Position numbers and translations under genes: made by a program | Part shown: positions 1 to 7,020 of the stretch, piece by piece | Position numbering within the stretch: position 1 is the stretch's first letter | Layout: each line of letters opens with the position of its first letter | The notes under the pieces: model-generated | The model's input: only the letters and a program-made list of their open reading frames with translations | What the model was told of the DNA's origin: nothing | Database searches by the model: none | Assembly (NCBI GenBank): GCA_937983085.1 | Contig: CALJKZ010000231.1 | Location: forward strand, 1 to 9,520 | Reading direction: 5' to 3' | Source: an uncultured Gemmatimonadales bacterium | GTDB taxonomy: Bacteria; Gemmatimonadota; Gemmatimonadetes; Longimicrobiales; Gaopeijiaceae | Length of the DNA stretch: 9,520 nucleotides

Positions 1-1230
1 GCGCAATCGGCCGCTGGCCTCCGCCACCACGATGGCGTTGTCGACCAGGATGCCCACGGCGAGCGCCATGCCGCCGAGCGAGAGGATGTTGATGGTGACG
101 TCGAGGAGCTGGAGCAGCGTGAGCGCCACCAGCACCGAGAGCGGGATGATCAGGCCGATGGCGAGCGACGTGCGCCAGTCGCGCAGGAAGAGCAGGATCA
201 GCAGGATCGACAGCGCGCCGCCGACCAGGATCTCCTGCGACAGGTTGCTGAGCGCGTCCTCGACGAACTGAGCCTGCGCCGCGACCAGGCGTATTGTGAC
301 GTCGGGATACTCGGCGCGCAGCAGGTCGAGCGACGCCTCGAGCTCGCGGGTGACCGCGACGGTGTTGGCGCCGGCGTCCTTGTAGACCACCAGTCCCACC
401 GCCGCCTCGCCGTCGAGCTGCACGATGGTGCGCGGATCGGCGGAGGCGGGGGTGATGGTGGCGACATCCGACAGCTTGAGGCCGCTGCCAGCGGCGCCGA
501 CCGGCACGTCGCGCAGCTCGACCGGATCGCGCAGCTCGGCGAGGGTGCGCACCGAGAAGCGGAACTGCCCCCGCTTGATGGTGCCGCCCTGCGCCGTGGC
601 GTTGGAGCGGTCGATCGCGGTGGCGATGTCGTCGGGGGTGAGACCGAGCGCGCGTGCCTTGACCGGATCGACATCGACGCGGATCTCGTCCTTGGGATCG
701 CCGACCACCGCCACCGAGGCGATGCCGGCCAGCTGTTCGAGACGCCGTTTGTGGACGTCCTCGGCGGTGCGCGCGATGGCGCGCAGGTCGCCGTCGGTGG
801 TGAGCGCCAGCACCGCGATCGGCCGCTCGCCCGGGTCGGAGGTGAGCAGTGTCGGTCGCTCTGCGCCCTCGGGGAGCTGGGCGCGGGCGTTGTCGAGGTT
901 CTCGCGCACGGTGAGCACCGCGCGCGCCATGTCGGTGCCCCAGTTGAACCGGAGCGTGGTGGTGCCCTCGCCGCTGCGCGCCACGGAACGGATCTCGAGC
1001 AGGCCGGGGGTGTTGCCCACCGCCGTCTCGATCGGCTCGGAGATGAAGCGCGACACCTCTTCGGGCGCCGCACCGGGATACATGGTGCGGATGGTGAGCA
1101 CCGGCAGCGCCACGTCGGGGAGGAGCGACACCGGCATGCGGCCGAGGGATACTGCGCCGAGGAGGACCAGGGCGAGCGTGGCGGCCACGGTCGAGACCGG
1201 ACGGCGGAGTGCCGTCGAGGCAATCGACAT
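1..1230 (-). CDS. RND-family efflux pump, inner-membrane subunit (HAE1/AcrB-like), N-terminal part
   Basis: This is the proton-driven inner-membrane pump of a tripartite efflux system. 410 codons are present from the ATG at 1230, and the gene continues past the left edge; full-length members have about 1000-1050 residues. Residues 1-30 hold the N-terminal tail and TM1 (TVAATLALVLLGAVSLG). The porter domain follows, with family hallmarks MYPGAAPEEVSRF and NWGTDM. Three membrane helices lie after about residue 335. The TM4 motif GILVDNAIVVAE ends the visible part: Asp397 matches AcrB Asp407, while the AcrB Asp408 position is Asn, a variant common in this superfamily. The start lies 9 bases after the stop of the adaptor gene on the same strand, so the two form an operon. 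The Shine-Dalgarno signal is weak, which suggests translational coupling. The substrate cannot be told from this half. No outer-membrane factor is in the window. Confidence 0.93.
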   Translation of the reverse strand, partial: MSIASTALRRPVSTVAATLALVLLGAVSLGRMPVSLLPDVALPVLTIRTMYPGAAPEEVSRFISEPIETAVGNTPGLLEIRSVARSGEGTTTLRFNWGTDMARAVLTVRENLDNARAQLPEGAERPTLLTSDPGERPIAVLALTTDGDLRAIARTAEDVHKRRLEQLAGIASVAVVGDPKDEIRVDVDPVKARALGLTPDDIATAIDRSNATAQGGTIKRGQFRFSVRTLAELRDPVELRDVPVGAAGSGLKLSDVATITPASADPRTIVQLDGEAAVGLVVYKDAGANTVAVTRELEASLDLLRAEYPDVTIRLVAAQAQFVEDALSNLSQEILVGGALSILLILLFLRDWRTSLAIGLIIPLSVLVALTLLQLLDVTINILSLGGMALAVGILVDNAIVVAEASGRLR

Positions 1231-1239
1231 CGCGGCGGC

Positions 1240-2355
1240 CTACTGCTCAGTCTCGCGCGTCGACACCAGGCGCACCGGCGCCTGGTGCGTCAGCGTGAGG
1301 TGCCCGTCCACCAGCACGGTGTCGCCCGGCGAGAGCGGCACGATGCCGCTCACCGAATCGGGGAGCACCTCCGTCTGCTGGCCGTTGGTGCGGCCGGCCT
1401 GGACGTAGACCCACTCGGCGATGCCGTTGCTGACCTTGAACACCAGCGGCCGGCCGTCGCGCTCGACGATCGCGCGCGCCGGGACGATGGTGCGGTTGGG
1501 GAGCCGGTTGGCCTCGAGTCGCATGTCCACGTACATCCCGGGGCGCAGCTTGCCGTCGCCGCGGATCCGCACGAGCGCCGTGCCGGCGCGGCCGGCGGAG
1601 TCGACGATCGGCAGCACGGCGGCGATCCGGCCGCGGATCGGGTCGCCCGGCATCGCGGCGACGGTCACCTCGGCGTCGCCGCCCGAGGCGAGCAGCGGGA
1701 TGTCGTGCTCCATCACGCGGCCCACCGCGCGGAGATTGGTGAGGTCGACCACCTCGGCCACCTCGGCGCCGGTGTTGATCCGCTCGCCCACCGCCACTTC
1801 CACGCGCTCGACGATGCCCGCGAACGGTGCCCGGATCACCGCGCGTTCGAGGTTGAGCTTGGCCTCGCGCACATCCACTTCGGCCTGCTCGAGTCCGGAC
1901 TGGGCGCGGGCGTAGGCGCGGCGCGCTTCGGAGGGCGGCTGGCCGCTCACCACCGAGTCGGGGACGATCTCCGTGTCGTAGCGTGCCTGCGCGTTGCGGA
2001 GCGTCGCCTCCGCGCGCGCGAGCGCCAGCTCGAGCGGCTTGGTGTCGAGCCGCACGATCGGCTGGTCACGGGCGACCCGGTCGCCGGGGCGCACCAGCAC
2101 CTCGGCGACGGTGCCCTGCGTCTCCGCCGCCACCACTGCGCGCGCCTCGCTCTTGATGGTGCCGGTGGCGTTGACCGAGAGGACGAGGTCGCCGCGGATC
2201 ACCTCCTCGCCCACCACCGGCAGGGCCAGGGACGAGCCGGCATCGAGCGCGGCGGCCCCGGTGGTGTCGTCGCCGGCAGCCTCGGCGTCGCTGCCGCCGC
2301 AGGCGGCGAGAAGGAGTCCGAGAACCAGGAGCCCGGCGGATCGGGCAGCGGACAT
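1240..2355 (-). CDS. Periplasmic adaptor (membrane fusion) lipoprotein of RND efflux system
   Basis: This HlyD/AcrA-type adaptor protein joins the RND pump to an outer-membrane channel. With the ATG at 2355 it has 371 residues, a normal length. It opens with a lipoprotein signal: Arg5, a hydrophobic stretch and the lipobox LLAAC, with Cys19 as the lipidation site. Next come the first lipoyl half (GTVAEVLVRPGDRVARDQPI, about 81-100), a helical hairpin (about 108-172), the second lipoyl half (RAPFAGIVERVEVAVGERI, about 175-193), a beta-barrel domain (about 205-290) and a membrane-proximal domain to the end. The start at 2355 is chosen because GAGG sits 8 bases upstream and the signal peptide begins there. 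In-frame ATGs at 2391 and 2655 lack a ribosome site and would bury the signal. The gene comes first in the operon with the pump gene. Confidence 0.92.
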   Translation of the reverse strand: MSAARSAGLLVLGLLLAACGGSDAEAAGDDTTGAAALDAGSSLALPVVGEEVIRGDLVLSVNATGTIKSEARAVVAAETQGTVAEVLVRPGDRVARDQPIVRLDTKPLELALARAEATLRNAQARYDTEIVPDSVVSGQPPSEARRAYARAQSGLEQAEVDVREAKLNLERAVIRAPFAGIVERVEVAVGERINTGAEVAEVVDLTNLRAVGRVMEHDIPLLASGGDAEVTVAAMPGDPIRGRIAAVLPIVDSAGRAGTALVRIRGDGKLRPGMYVDMRLEANRLPNRTIVPARAIVERDGRPLVFKVSNGIAEWVYVQAGRTNGQQTEVLPDSVSGIVPLSPGDTVLVDGHLTLTHQAPVRLVSTRETEQ

Positions 2356-2741
2356 GGCGAGCCTCGTGGTGAGTGCGCGTGGTGGAGTCATGGCCAACGC
2401 CGTGGAGGATGCATGGCGGAACGGATTGGACGCAGGTGGATTGTCGGAAGTGAGTCCTGAGCCCGCCCAGCCCCCGCGCAAGCGGGCGGCGGGGTCCTGA
2501 GACGTGTGGTTGTTCTGGCCCCCAGGGGCTCCCGGGGTCAATCCCTCGGGGTTCCGCCGACCTGAATCTCTACGGGCGGGGCGTGAAGAAGTTGAGAATC
2601 GGGAGGGACGAGGCGGGATTCCCGCCACGGTGACGTCGGTCGGGGGGTGCGGCATGCCGGGGGGGCTCCGGTGGATGTCCCCTCAATGGTACCGCCGAAC
2701 GGGCGGGGGCGCAGGGGCGATCAGGGGGTCAGGGCGGGGAC
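2356..2741. other. Gene-free upstream region of the efflux operon
   Basis: No convincing gene is seen on either strand; the open frames here have no ribosome site and a composition unlike the neighbours. The region must hold the efflux promoter unless that operon is read from the cassette array upstream. A weak minus-strand promoter candidate is TTGACC at 2541-2536, then 18 bases, then CAGAAC at 2517-2512; the -10 matches the consensus at only three positions. An imperfect GC-rich hairpin with a GCAA loop lies around 2473-2490, without a T-run. Confidence 0.5.
2612..2626. promoter_or_regulatory. 15-base perfect palindrome upstream of the efflux operon, possible operator
   Basis: GGCGGGA at 2612-2618 and TCCCGCC at 2620-2626 form seven-base arms around a single central base. 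It lies about 257 bases upstream of the adaptor start. Efflux operons are often controlled by TetR- or MarR-type repressors that bind palindromes of this size, but no regulator gene is in the window and the sequence is GC-rich enough for chance palindromes. It is a suggestion only. Confidence 0.25.
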
Positions 2742-2844
2742 GGTTCACGCCCTGCGCTTCTGCGGCGGGGCCCGCCGAGGCCCGCGCGTGGCTCAAGGAA
2801 TCTACCGCGCGTCTGGCCCCGACCGCAGCAAGCGCGTGTTAGAG
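2742..2844 (-). repeat. attC site of cassette D (terminal, degenerate R' box)
   Basis: Read on the minus strand: R'' CTCTAAC (2844-2838), L'' arm GCGCTTGCTGCGG, a long centre with GGCCCC/GGGGCC and CGCGCG arms, L' arm CCGCAGAAGCGC, then the R' position GTGAACC (2748-2742). The extra G of TTGCTGC opposite GCAGAA is the extrahelical base that sets orientation. The site is 103 bases long. Unlike the other three sites, R' lacks the GTT core (it reads GTG), so this end is probably poor in recombination. It lies at the downstream end of the array, facing the chromosomal efflux region. The PIN gene stop lies six bases before R''. Confidence 0.82.
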
Positions 2845-2850
2845 TGCGTG

Positions 2851-3852
2851 CTAGAACAGCGGTTCGTCGTCTCCGTCATTGCTGGAAGCTAGAGGATACA
2901 TCTCCGCCTCCAGTCGCGACACCGCACCGGGATCGAGTACCGTGCGGTGGGCATCTATCACCCGCTTCAGTAGAGCAAAGACGTCGCCGTCGCGTGCAAT
3001 CCAGAGAACTTGTGAGTTCTCTGCCGCAGCGCGGATGAGTAGGTGTGCTTGTTCTGGCGTGAACAGATCGTAGCGCTGGAGACGAGCGACAACCGAGTGT
3101 GTTTCGGCAAACGTTGCGCTAGTCTCAAGGGCCTGGATGTCCTCAAGCTTCGGCACGTCACTCGCGAGCTCAATCGATGGATAGTGCTTGCGGGCAAGTG
3201 CGCCAAGAGATCGAAACAGGATTGCCTCTGCCCCTTTCCGCCTCCGCCACTCGTCTGCCACATACTCATGCAGCTCATTCTCGTGGAGAGGACTGCGGAA
3301 GTCGGGATCTTCAGTGACTAGATAGAGGTCTTCCCCATCTGGCACGTCGCGAAGGAGCGCTTCCCAGTTGAGCGCGTCACCGAGTGAGGTTCCTTTCCCT
3401 GGCGGGCGCCGAAGGTCCCTGCGATCACGTGCACATTGAATGAGACTGTCTGTCTCCAGATCCGCGGCAAGTGCAAGAAGCTCGGCGATAACCAGATCTG
3501 CCTCGAGTGAGTTCGTCGCAATCTTCTCGTCAAGCGCCGCCACAAGTGCGGCATGCGCGGTGTACGCCGTCTTCAGCGCATCCTGAGCGGTAGTTCGTTC
3601 CGGCAGTCCACTCGCGATCGCGGGAAGGGTTGCGCCAATCCGTGCCTCCGCAAGAACCCTCCTGGCATCCGCGACGACCTTTGGGCGATTGCGACGGCAT
3701 TCGTCAAGCGCCTGCATTGGCATCCACAATACGATCTTCTTGCTCTTGATCAGAGCGATCAGCTTCCGGAGTTCTTCAAGGTCAGCTGGCGATAACGCGT
3801 AGAACCCGAGCAACACATTCGCGTCGACGAAGATGTTCATCCCCTGTTGCAT
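2851..3852 (-). CDS. PIN-like domain protein (PIN_12/DUF4935-like), putative RNase, cassette D
   Basis: A 333-residue protein with a PIN-type nuclease domain over about residues 5-225. Visible acidic motifs are FVDANVLL (Asp10), LDEC (Asp50/Glu51), SLGDALNWE (Asp159) and VTEDPDF (Asp182/Asp184). The RDLRRPPGK...GDALNWEALL...LVTEDPDF arrangement resembles the PIN-like family once named DUF4935 rather than small VapC toxins. PIN proteins use clustered acidic residues to hold metal and cut RNA. The C-terminal 100 residues are unassigned. The ATG at 3852 is chosen because GGAG lies nine bases upstream; the ATG at 3840 has its purine run almost touching it. It is the only gene of its cassette, and no antitoxin-like frame accompanies it. 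A role in phage defence or growth arrest is inferred from family and setting. Family assignment is from motif memory. Confidence 0.85.
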   Translation of the reverse strand: MQQGMNIFVDANVLLGFYALSPADLEELRKLIALIKSKKIVLWMPMQALDECRRNRPKVVADARRVLAEARIGATLPAIASGLPERTTAQDALKTAYTAHAALVAALDEKIATNSLEADLVIAELLALAADLETDSLIQCARDRRDLRRPPGKGTSLGDALNWEALLRDVPDGEDLYLVTEDPDFRSPLHENELHEYVADEWRRRKGAEAILFRSLGALARKHYPSIELASDVPKLEDIQALETSATFAETHSVVARLQRYDLFTPEQAHLLIRAAAENSQVLWIARDGDVFALLKRVIDAHRTVLDPGAVSRLEAEMYPLASSNDGDDEPLF

Positions 3853-3869
3853 TGCTCCGCTCTCCGTCG

Positions 3870-4008
3870 CTCAAACGACCGTCTGCTTCTGCTGCGAGCG
3901 CTCACATATGAAACGGCTGTGGGGCCGCTCCAGTCCGTCCATATAGTGGAGCGGCGACCCCACAACGGCTACCGTAGCTGCGCTCGTCGGCAGCAAGCAT
4001 CGTTATGT
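3870..4008 (-). repeat. attC site of cassette C
   Basis: Minus strand: R'' ACATAAC (4008-4002), L'' GCTTGCTGC, a long centre, L' GCAGAAGC and R' GTTTGAG (3876-3870). The extrahelical G is on the same side as in the other sites. The centre forms a strong hairpin: TGTGGGGCCGCTCCA (3918-3932) pairs with TGGAGCGGCGACCCCACA (3947-3964) apart from a small bulge. At 139 bases it is the longest attC here. The stop codon TAA of the AIPR gene lies inside its R'' box. Confidence 0.87.
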
Positions 4009-5712
4009 GCTTGCGGGCCCAGACGGGAGTACCTTGGGCCGTGTTGGGAACTCAGACGCAAGCCGAGAAAGCAGACTCGGACCCTTGGCAACCTGGTCCG
4101 TACCACCCAAATCGAGATACGCACTCAGAACCTGACCGAGTGCTAGGATCACAACCTCAGGTGAGACGGAATCCGGGTCTAGTCTTGCGATCACAGCTGG
4201 ATTCGGGCGCCACGTGTCGAGTACGTGATACGTGGCTTGCATTGCGACGTAAAAGCGGAGGTTGTTCACCTCGCGCGTAGGAATCGGAAGCTTGTCGGAA
4301 CGCAGAATCATCTCGACCCGCTTCATCACCTTAGCCACCACGTGGTAGAGCGCGATTGGATAGGACTCGGTGAATACTCGCGCATAGTTCGCGTCGTCTT
4401 TGAGGAGCGACGATGGTCGCGCGCGCGCCTCGTCCGGCCTAGCCAGTACAACCGCCATGACTGCCTGACCAAGGTGCGGAATGCCGATAATCGAGTCGAG
4501 CGGCTTCCCTTCGTTGCGGTAGTAGTTCTTCCGTCGGTCGTAGTAGAGGCCGCGGGGCTTCAGGTACTCTTCGATGTCACGATGAATCTTGTCTGTGGCA
4601 CGTAACGATGCGGGTTGGACAGCTGTCTGGCTATTTGTAGCCTTGATGACTCGATCGCGACTAGCGCCATCTGTCGGCACGATGACGCGAACGAGGAGCT
4701 TTCTCTGATCGCCCGATGTGTTCGCGGTGCGGAAGTACTCGTAGAGTTCCTGTGAGGTCTGAAGACCATTGACAATTTGGGGGTCCTCGATTGTCAACGC
4801 TTTCGCACTCAACGAAGCGCGCGTGGCGATGACAGAGACGCCGTTGTTGAGCCACCAGAAATCTTCGGGTCCCCCGCCGGCCAGCGTAGAGCGAATTTCT
4901 TCATTGACAGCTGTACTGCCTTGATAGTCGCGTACATTTGCGTCGAACATTTGGCGGCGCAAGTGACCGCGTTCATCCGAGATGAACGCAAAATAGTCCT
5001 TGAGATGTACGAGACAGACAAAGCCGCCTTGGCCAGACGAGGAGACAGGGTTCTCCGCTAGTGCCAACGTGAAAGTGCGTGTTGGAAGCCGGCGGGCGGA
5101 TGCAAGAAGCTCGCGAGCGCCAATGAACTCAAAGCTCACGTCGACAGAAGAGAAGCGTGAGCGAACAGCCTCTTGGACCTTGTCGGCCTTGCGAACCACC
5201 ATCGGATCGGGGGTATCGCCCTTCGAAACGTAGATGAAACGAATACGGAGTACCGGGAAGCGCGCGGCTAAAGTTCGATAGGTATCGCGGAACCGTTCGA
5301 TGGCGCTCAGCAGGGGCGGGTTGTACACCCCTCTAAGCGTGCTGATGGGCTTTCCGAGATCAAAGATGTCGTCGCTGAACGTCAGGAAGCGCTCAATAGG
5401 CGTCTCTGCAAATCCTCCAGAGGACTTCGCCTGGATCAGGATCAGCTCGAGAGGGACTTCCCGCCTGAGTGAAGACAGATCCGTATCGTCCTGCACGAGT
5501 TCGCCATTTGCGAGCAGATAGATGGCATCGATGCCACCGTCTCCGCCATCTCCTACGAGGCCGGACTCCAGCTCGTCGGCGGAGAAGTCGAAGTCCTTTA
5601 GAACCTGCTCAGCGGCGAATAGTTCAAGAAAGCCAGACTCTGAGCGCTCGCTCGCCCGCGTACTCCGAAGCTGCGCCAGGGTCTCGTCCAGCATGATACG
5701 GTCGTTGGACAA
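4003..5712 (-). CDS. AIPR-family abortive-infection protein with nuclease-like N-terminus, cassette C
   Basis: A 569-residue protein of the AIPR (abortive infection phage resistance) family. AIPR hallmarks are FDANVRDYQGSTAVN (about 257-270), WWLNNGVSVIA (286-296), PQIVNGLQTS (311-320), ATNSQTAVQPASLRATD (358-374) and YYDRRKNYY (390-398). The N-terminus carries GDGGIDAIY (Asp62) and, 32 residues later, LIQAKSS (Gln94, Lys96), the layout of a PD-(D/E)XK/Mrr-type nuclease core, so a DNA-cutting effector is plausible. The start is taken as TTG at 5712 because GGAG lies six bases upstream; the in-frame ATG at 5694 has no ribosome site. The stop codon overlaps the attC R'' box. AIPR genes occur in phage-defence loci; the mechanism here is not shown by the sequence. 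Confidence 0.9.
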   Translation of the reverse strand: MSNDRIMLDETLAQLRSTRASERSESGFLELFAAEQVLKDFDFSADELESGLVGDGGDGGIDAIYLLANGELVQDDTDLSSLRREVPLELILIQAKSSGGFAETPIERFLTFSDDIFDLGKPISTLRGVYNPPLLSAIERFRDTYRTLAARFPVLRIRFIYVSKGDTPDPMVVRKADKVQEAVRSRFSSVDVSFEFIGARELLASARRLPTRTFTLALAENPVSSSGQGGFVCLVHLKDYFAFISDERGHLRRQMFDANVRDYQGSTAVNEEIRSTLAGGGPEDFWWLNNGVSVIATRASLSAKALTIEDPQIVNGLQTSQELYEYFRTANTSGDQRKLLVRVIVPTDGASRDRVIKATNSQTAVQPASLRATDKIHRDIEEYLKPRGLYYDRRKNYYRNEGKPLDSIIGIPHLGQAVMAVVLARPDEARARPSSLLKDDANYARVFTESYPIALYHVVAKVMKRVEMILRSDKLPIPTREVNNLRFYVAMQATYHVLDTWRPNPAVIARLDPDSVSPEVVILALGQVLSAYLDLGGTDQVAKGPSLLSRLASEFPTRPKVLPSGPAST

Positions 5713-5741
5713 CTAGCACTCCGCGTGGATCGTTGTGATGC

Positions 5742-5855
5742 CCATAACGTGCGTGTTTCTGCGGTAGGGCCAGGGGCGGCCGGCCCGTACCTCATAAGAT
5801 CATGGCTGGCCGGCCGCTCCAACGTGGCCCTGACCGCAGCAAACACCTGTTAGAG
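5742..5855 (-). repeat. attC site of cassette B
   Basis: Minus strand: R'' CTCTAAC (5855-5849), L'' GTGTTTGCTGCGGT, L' ACCGCAGAAACAC and R' GTTATGG (5748-5742). The L arms pair with one extra G on the R'' side. The centre holds a perfect ten-base inverted repeat, GCGGCCGGCC (5776-5785) and GGCCGGCCGC (5808-5817). Length is 114 bases. The R'' flank on the plus strand, GTTAGAGAGC, is identical to the first ten bases of cassette B on the minus strand, which is the match expected from the circular form of that cassette. Confidence 0.9.
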
Positions 5856-5861
5856 AGCTCT

Positions 5862-6992
5862 TCACCGAAGGCGTGAATCGACATAGTGGAGGATGGCGCG
5901 AACCATGTTGATCGTCAGCATGGCCTCCGGCTCTTCAAGTAGGTCTTCATTCGGGTGTGCTACGCTCGCGTTGTTGCGGATGGGACTGAGCGCATCCACC
6001 ATGCTACCGAGGCCTTTAAGTATTCGTGTCACGTCGTGCTCTCGACCGCCACCGACGGCCTGAAAGTGGGGGTGTTGCTCCCGAATCGTCTTCAGCAGGA
6101 GCGCAAGAGAGGCGTCCCGGTCCACCTTTACGCCAGCGTCAGTGCATACCTGCAGGAGGTAGCCGTGCAGGGCTGTGTGCATGCGATCAACGGCACTGAT
6201 CGCGCCAGGCCCCCCGATGAGCCGTTCGGCATCGTCTAGCGCGCGCTCCACAACCGCACTTGTGAGCGTCGGATGGGCCGGCGCAACGGGACGCGTTCCA
6301 CCCAGCCGCGCGACAAACCCGCGGATCCTGGCCACGGCCTCAGCGGTGCGCAACTCAGAGGATCCCTCAGGGTACTTCGACAAGACCCCCTCGAGAATCG
6401 TCGCCTGGATCGTCAGCGGACTCTCGAAAAGGATTTGCTCGAACCTAGCCCGGGTGGTTCCCGGATAGTCATTCGGGGTGATGTCCAAACCAAGATCAGC
6501 GTAGAACTCCTCGTGCGTTCTGTAGCTGAAATCACCTAGATATCCGGCGTTCACTCCGATGTAGTGGCGAGCGACCCAATCGATCTCCCTTTGGGTGAGT
6601 GCTCGGCTCGTTTCCTCCGGAGTTCGTTCAACGGCCGGCGCATCTGCCAGTTCAATGGCGACGAAACGGACGAACGGCCCAATCTCAGACACCGCTGATG
6701 CGATGTCCTTGAAGATTTGCCTTCCCTCCCGGGACTCGCCGAGGTGGCGCATGGCTTCATAGTCCTTGAGCGACACTACTGCGATCAGTATATGGAAGTC
6801 GTCGTTGAACACGTTCCATGAGCGGCGCAAGCCAAAGGGAAGGCTGCGACACAGCTTAGCGGCTTCGGCTCGTCCACGAGCGAGGAGCAGTGATTGAGCC
6901 TTGTTGAGGTACGCTCGCGTCTCTGACGCAGTGACTGAGGGGCCAGAAGCGTCAAAGTCGCCAGCGCCAGTGCCCGAATACAGAACTATCAT
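5862..6992 (-). CDS. Abortive-infection protein with C-terminal Abi_C-like domain, cassette B
   Basis: A 376-residue protein. The C-terminal part (about 245-375) matches the Abi_C pattern: ERALDDAERLI and AVDRMHTALHGYL, then LKGLGSMVDALSPIRNNASVAH (split here as SMVDALSPIRNN and ASVAH, about 330-346) and a final helix TINMVRAILHYV. An R-N-x-x-x-x-A-H pattern of this sort is typical of the domain and recalls HEPN-like RNase motifs. The middle (about 133-205) carries a distinct block, IDWVARHYIGVNAGYLGDF, then SYRTHEEFYADLG, that I cannot name. The first 125 residues are unassigned. The ATG at 6992 is chosen because AGAGG precedes it by four bases; the GTG just before it is too close to that site. 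Single gene of its cassette. Abi_C proteins are associated with phage exclusion; the trigger and target are unknown. Confidence 0.83.
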   Translation of the reverse strand: MIVLYSGTGAGDFDASGPSVTASETRAYLNKAQSLLLARGRAEAAKLCRSLPFGLRRSWNVFNDDFHILIAVVSLKDYEAMRHLGESREGRQIFKDIASAVSEIGPFVRFVAIELADAPAVERTPEETSRALTQREIDWVARHYIGVNAGYLGDFSYRTHEEFYADLGLDITPNDYPGTTRARFEQILFESPLTIQATILEGVLSKYPEGSSELRTAEAVARIRGFVARLGGTRPVAPAHPTLTSAVVERALDDAERLIGGPGAISAVDRMHTALHGYLLQVCTDAGVKVDRDASLALLLKTIREQHPHFQAVGGGREHDVTRILKGLGSMVDALSPIRNNASVAHPNEDLLEEPEAMLTINMVRAILHYVDSRLR

Positions 6993-7020
6993 CACGCCTC
7001 TTGCTCGTTCGGCTCGTGCT

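Noticed and set aside
198..1223. Minus-strand open frame of 341 codons in another frame of the pump gene.
   Set aside because: The Arg/Ser/Pro-rich translation is a frame shadow; the frame starting at 1230 gives a clean RND pump.
751..2460. Long plus-strand open frame of 569 codons opposite the efflux genes.
   Set aside because: It is antisense to a clear adaptor/pump gene pair, rich in His, Arg and Gly as expected from GC-rich shadow frames, and has no recognisable domain.
2356..2655. N-terminal extension of the adaptor to the ATG at 2655 or 2391.
   Set aside because: No ribosome site precedes either start, and the lipoprotein signal begins at the ATG at 2355, which has GAGG upstream.
2504..2842. 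Plus-strand open frames over the efflux upstream region and the terminal attC.
   Set aside because: They run through the attC structure, lack ribosome sites and give Gly/Arg-rich translations without domain features.
5776..5817. Ten-base inverted repeat considered as a transposon end or terminator.
   Set aside because: It lies centrally within a site with paired R and L boxes, so it is the stem of an attC hairpin; no T-run follows it.
2851..6992. The idea that AIPR, Abi_C-like and PIN proteins form one multi-gene defence system.
   Set aside because: Each gene is in its own cassette bounded by an attC, so they can move and act separately; nothing in the sequence shows a complex.
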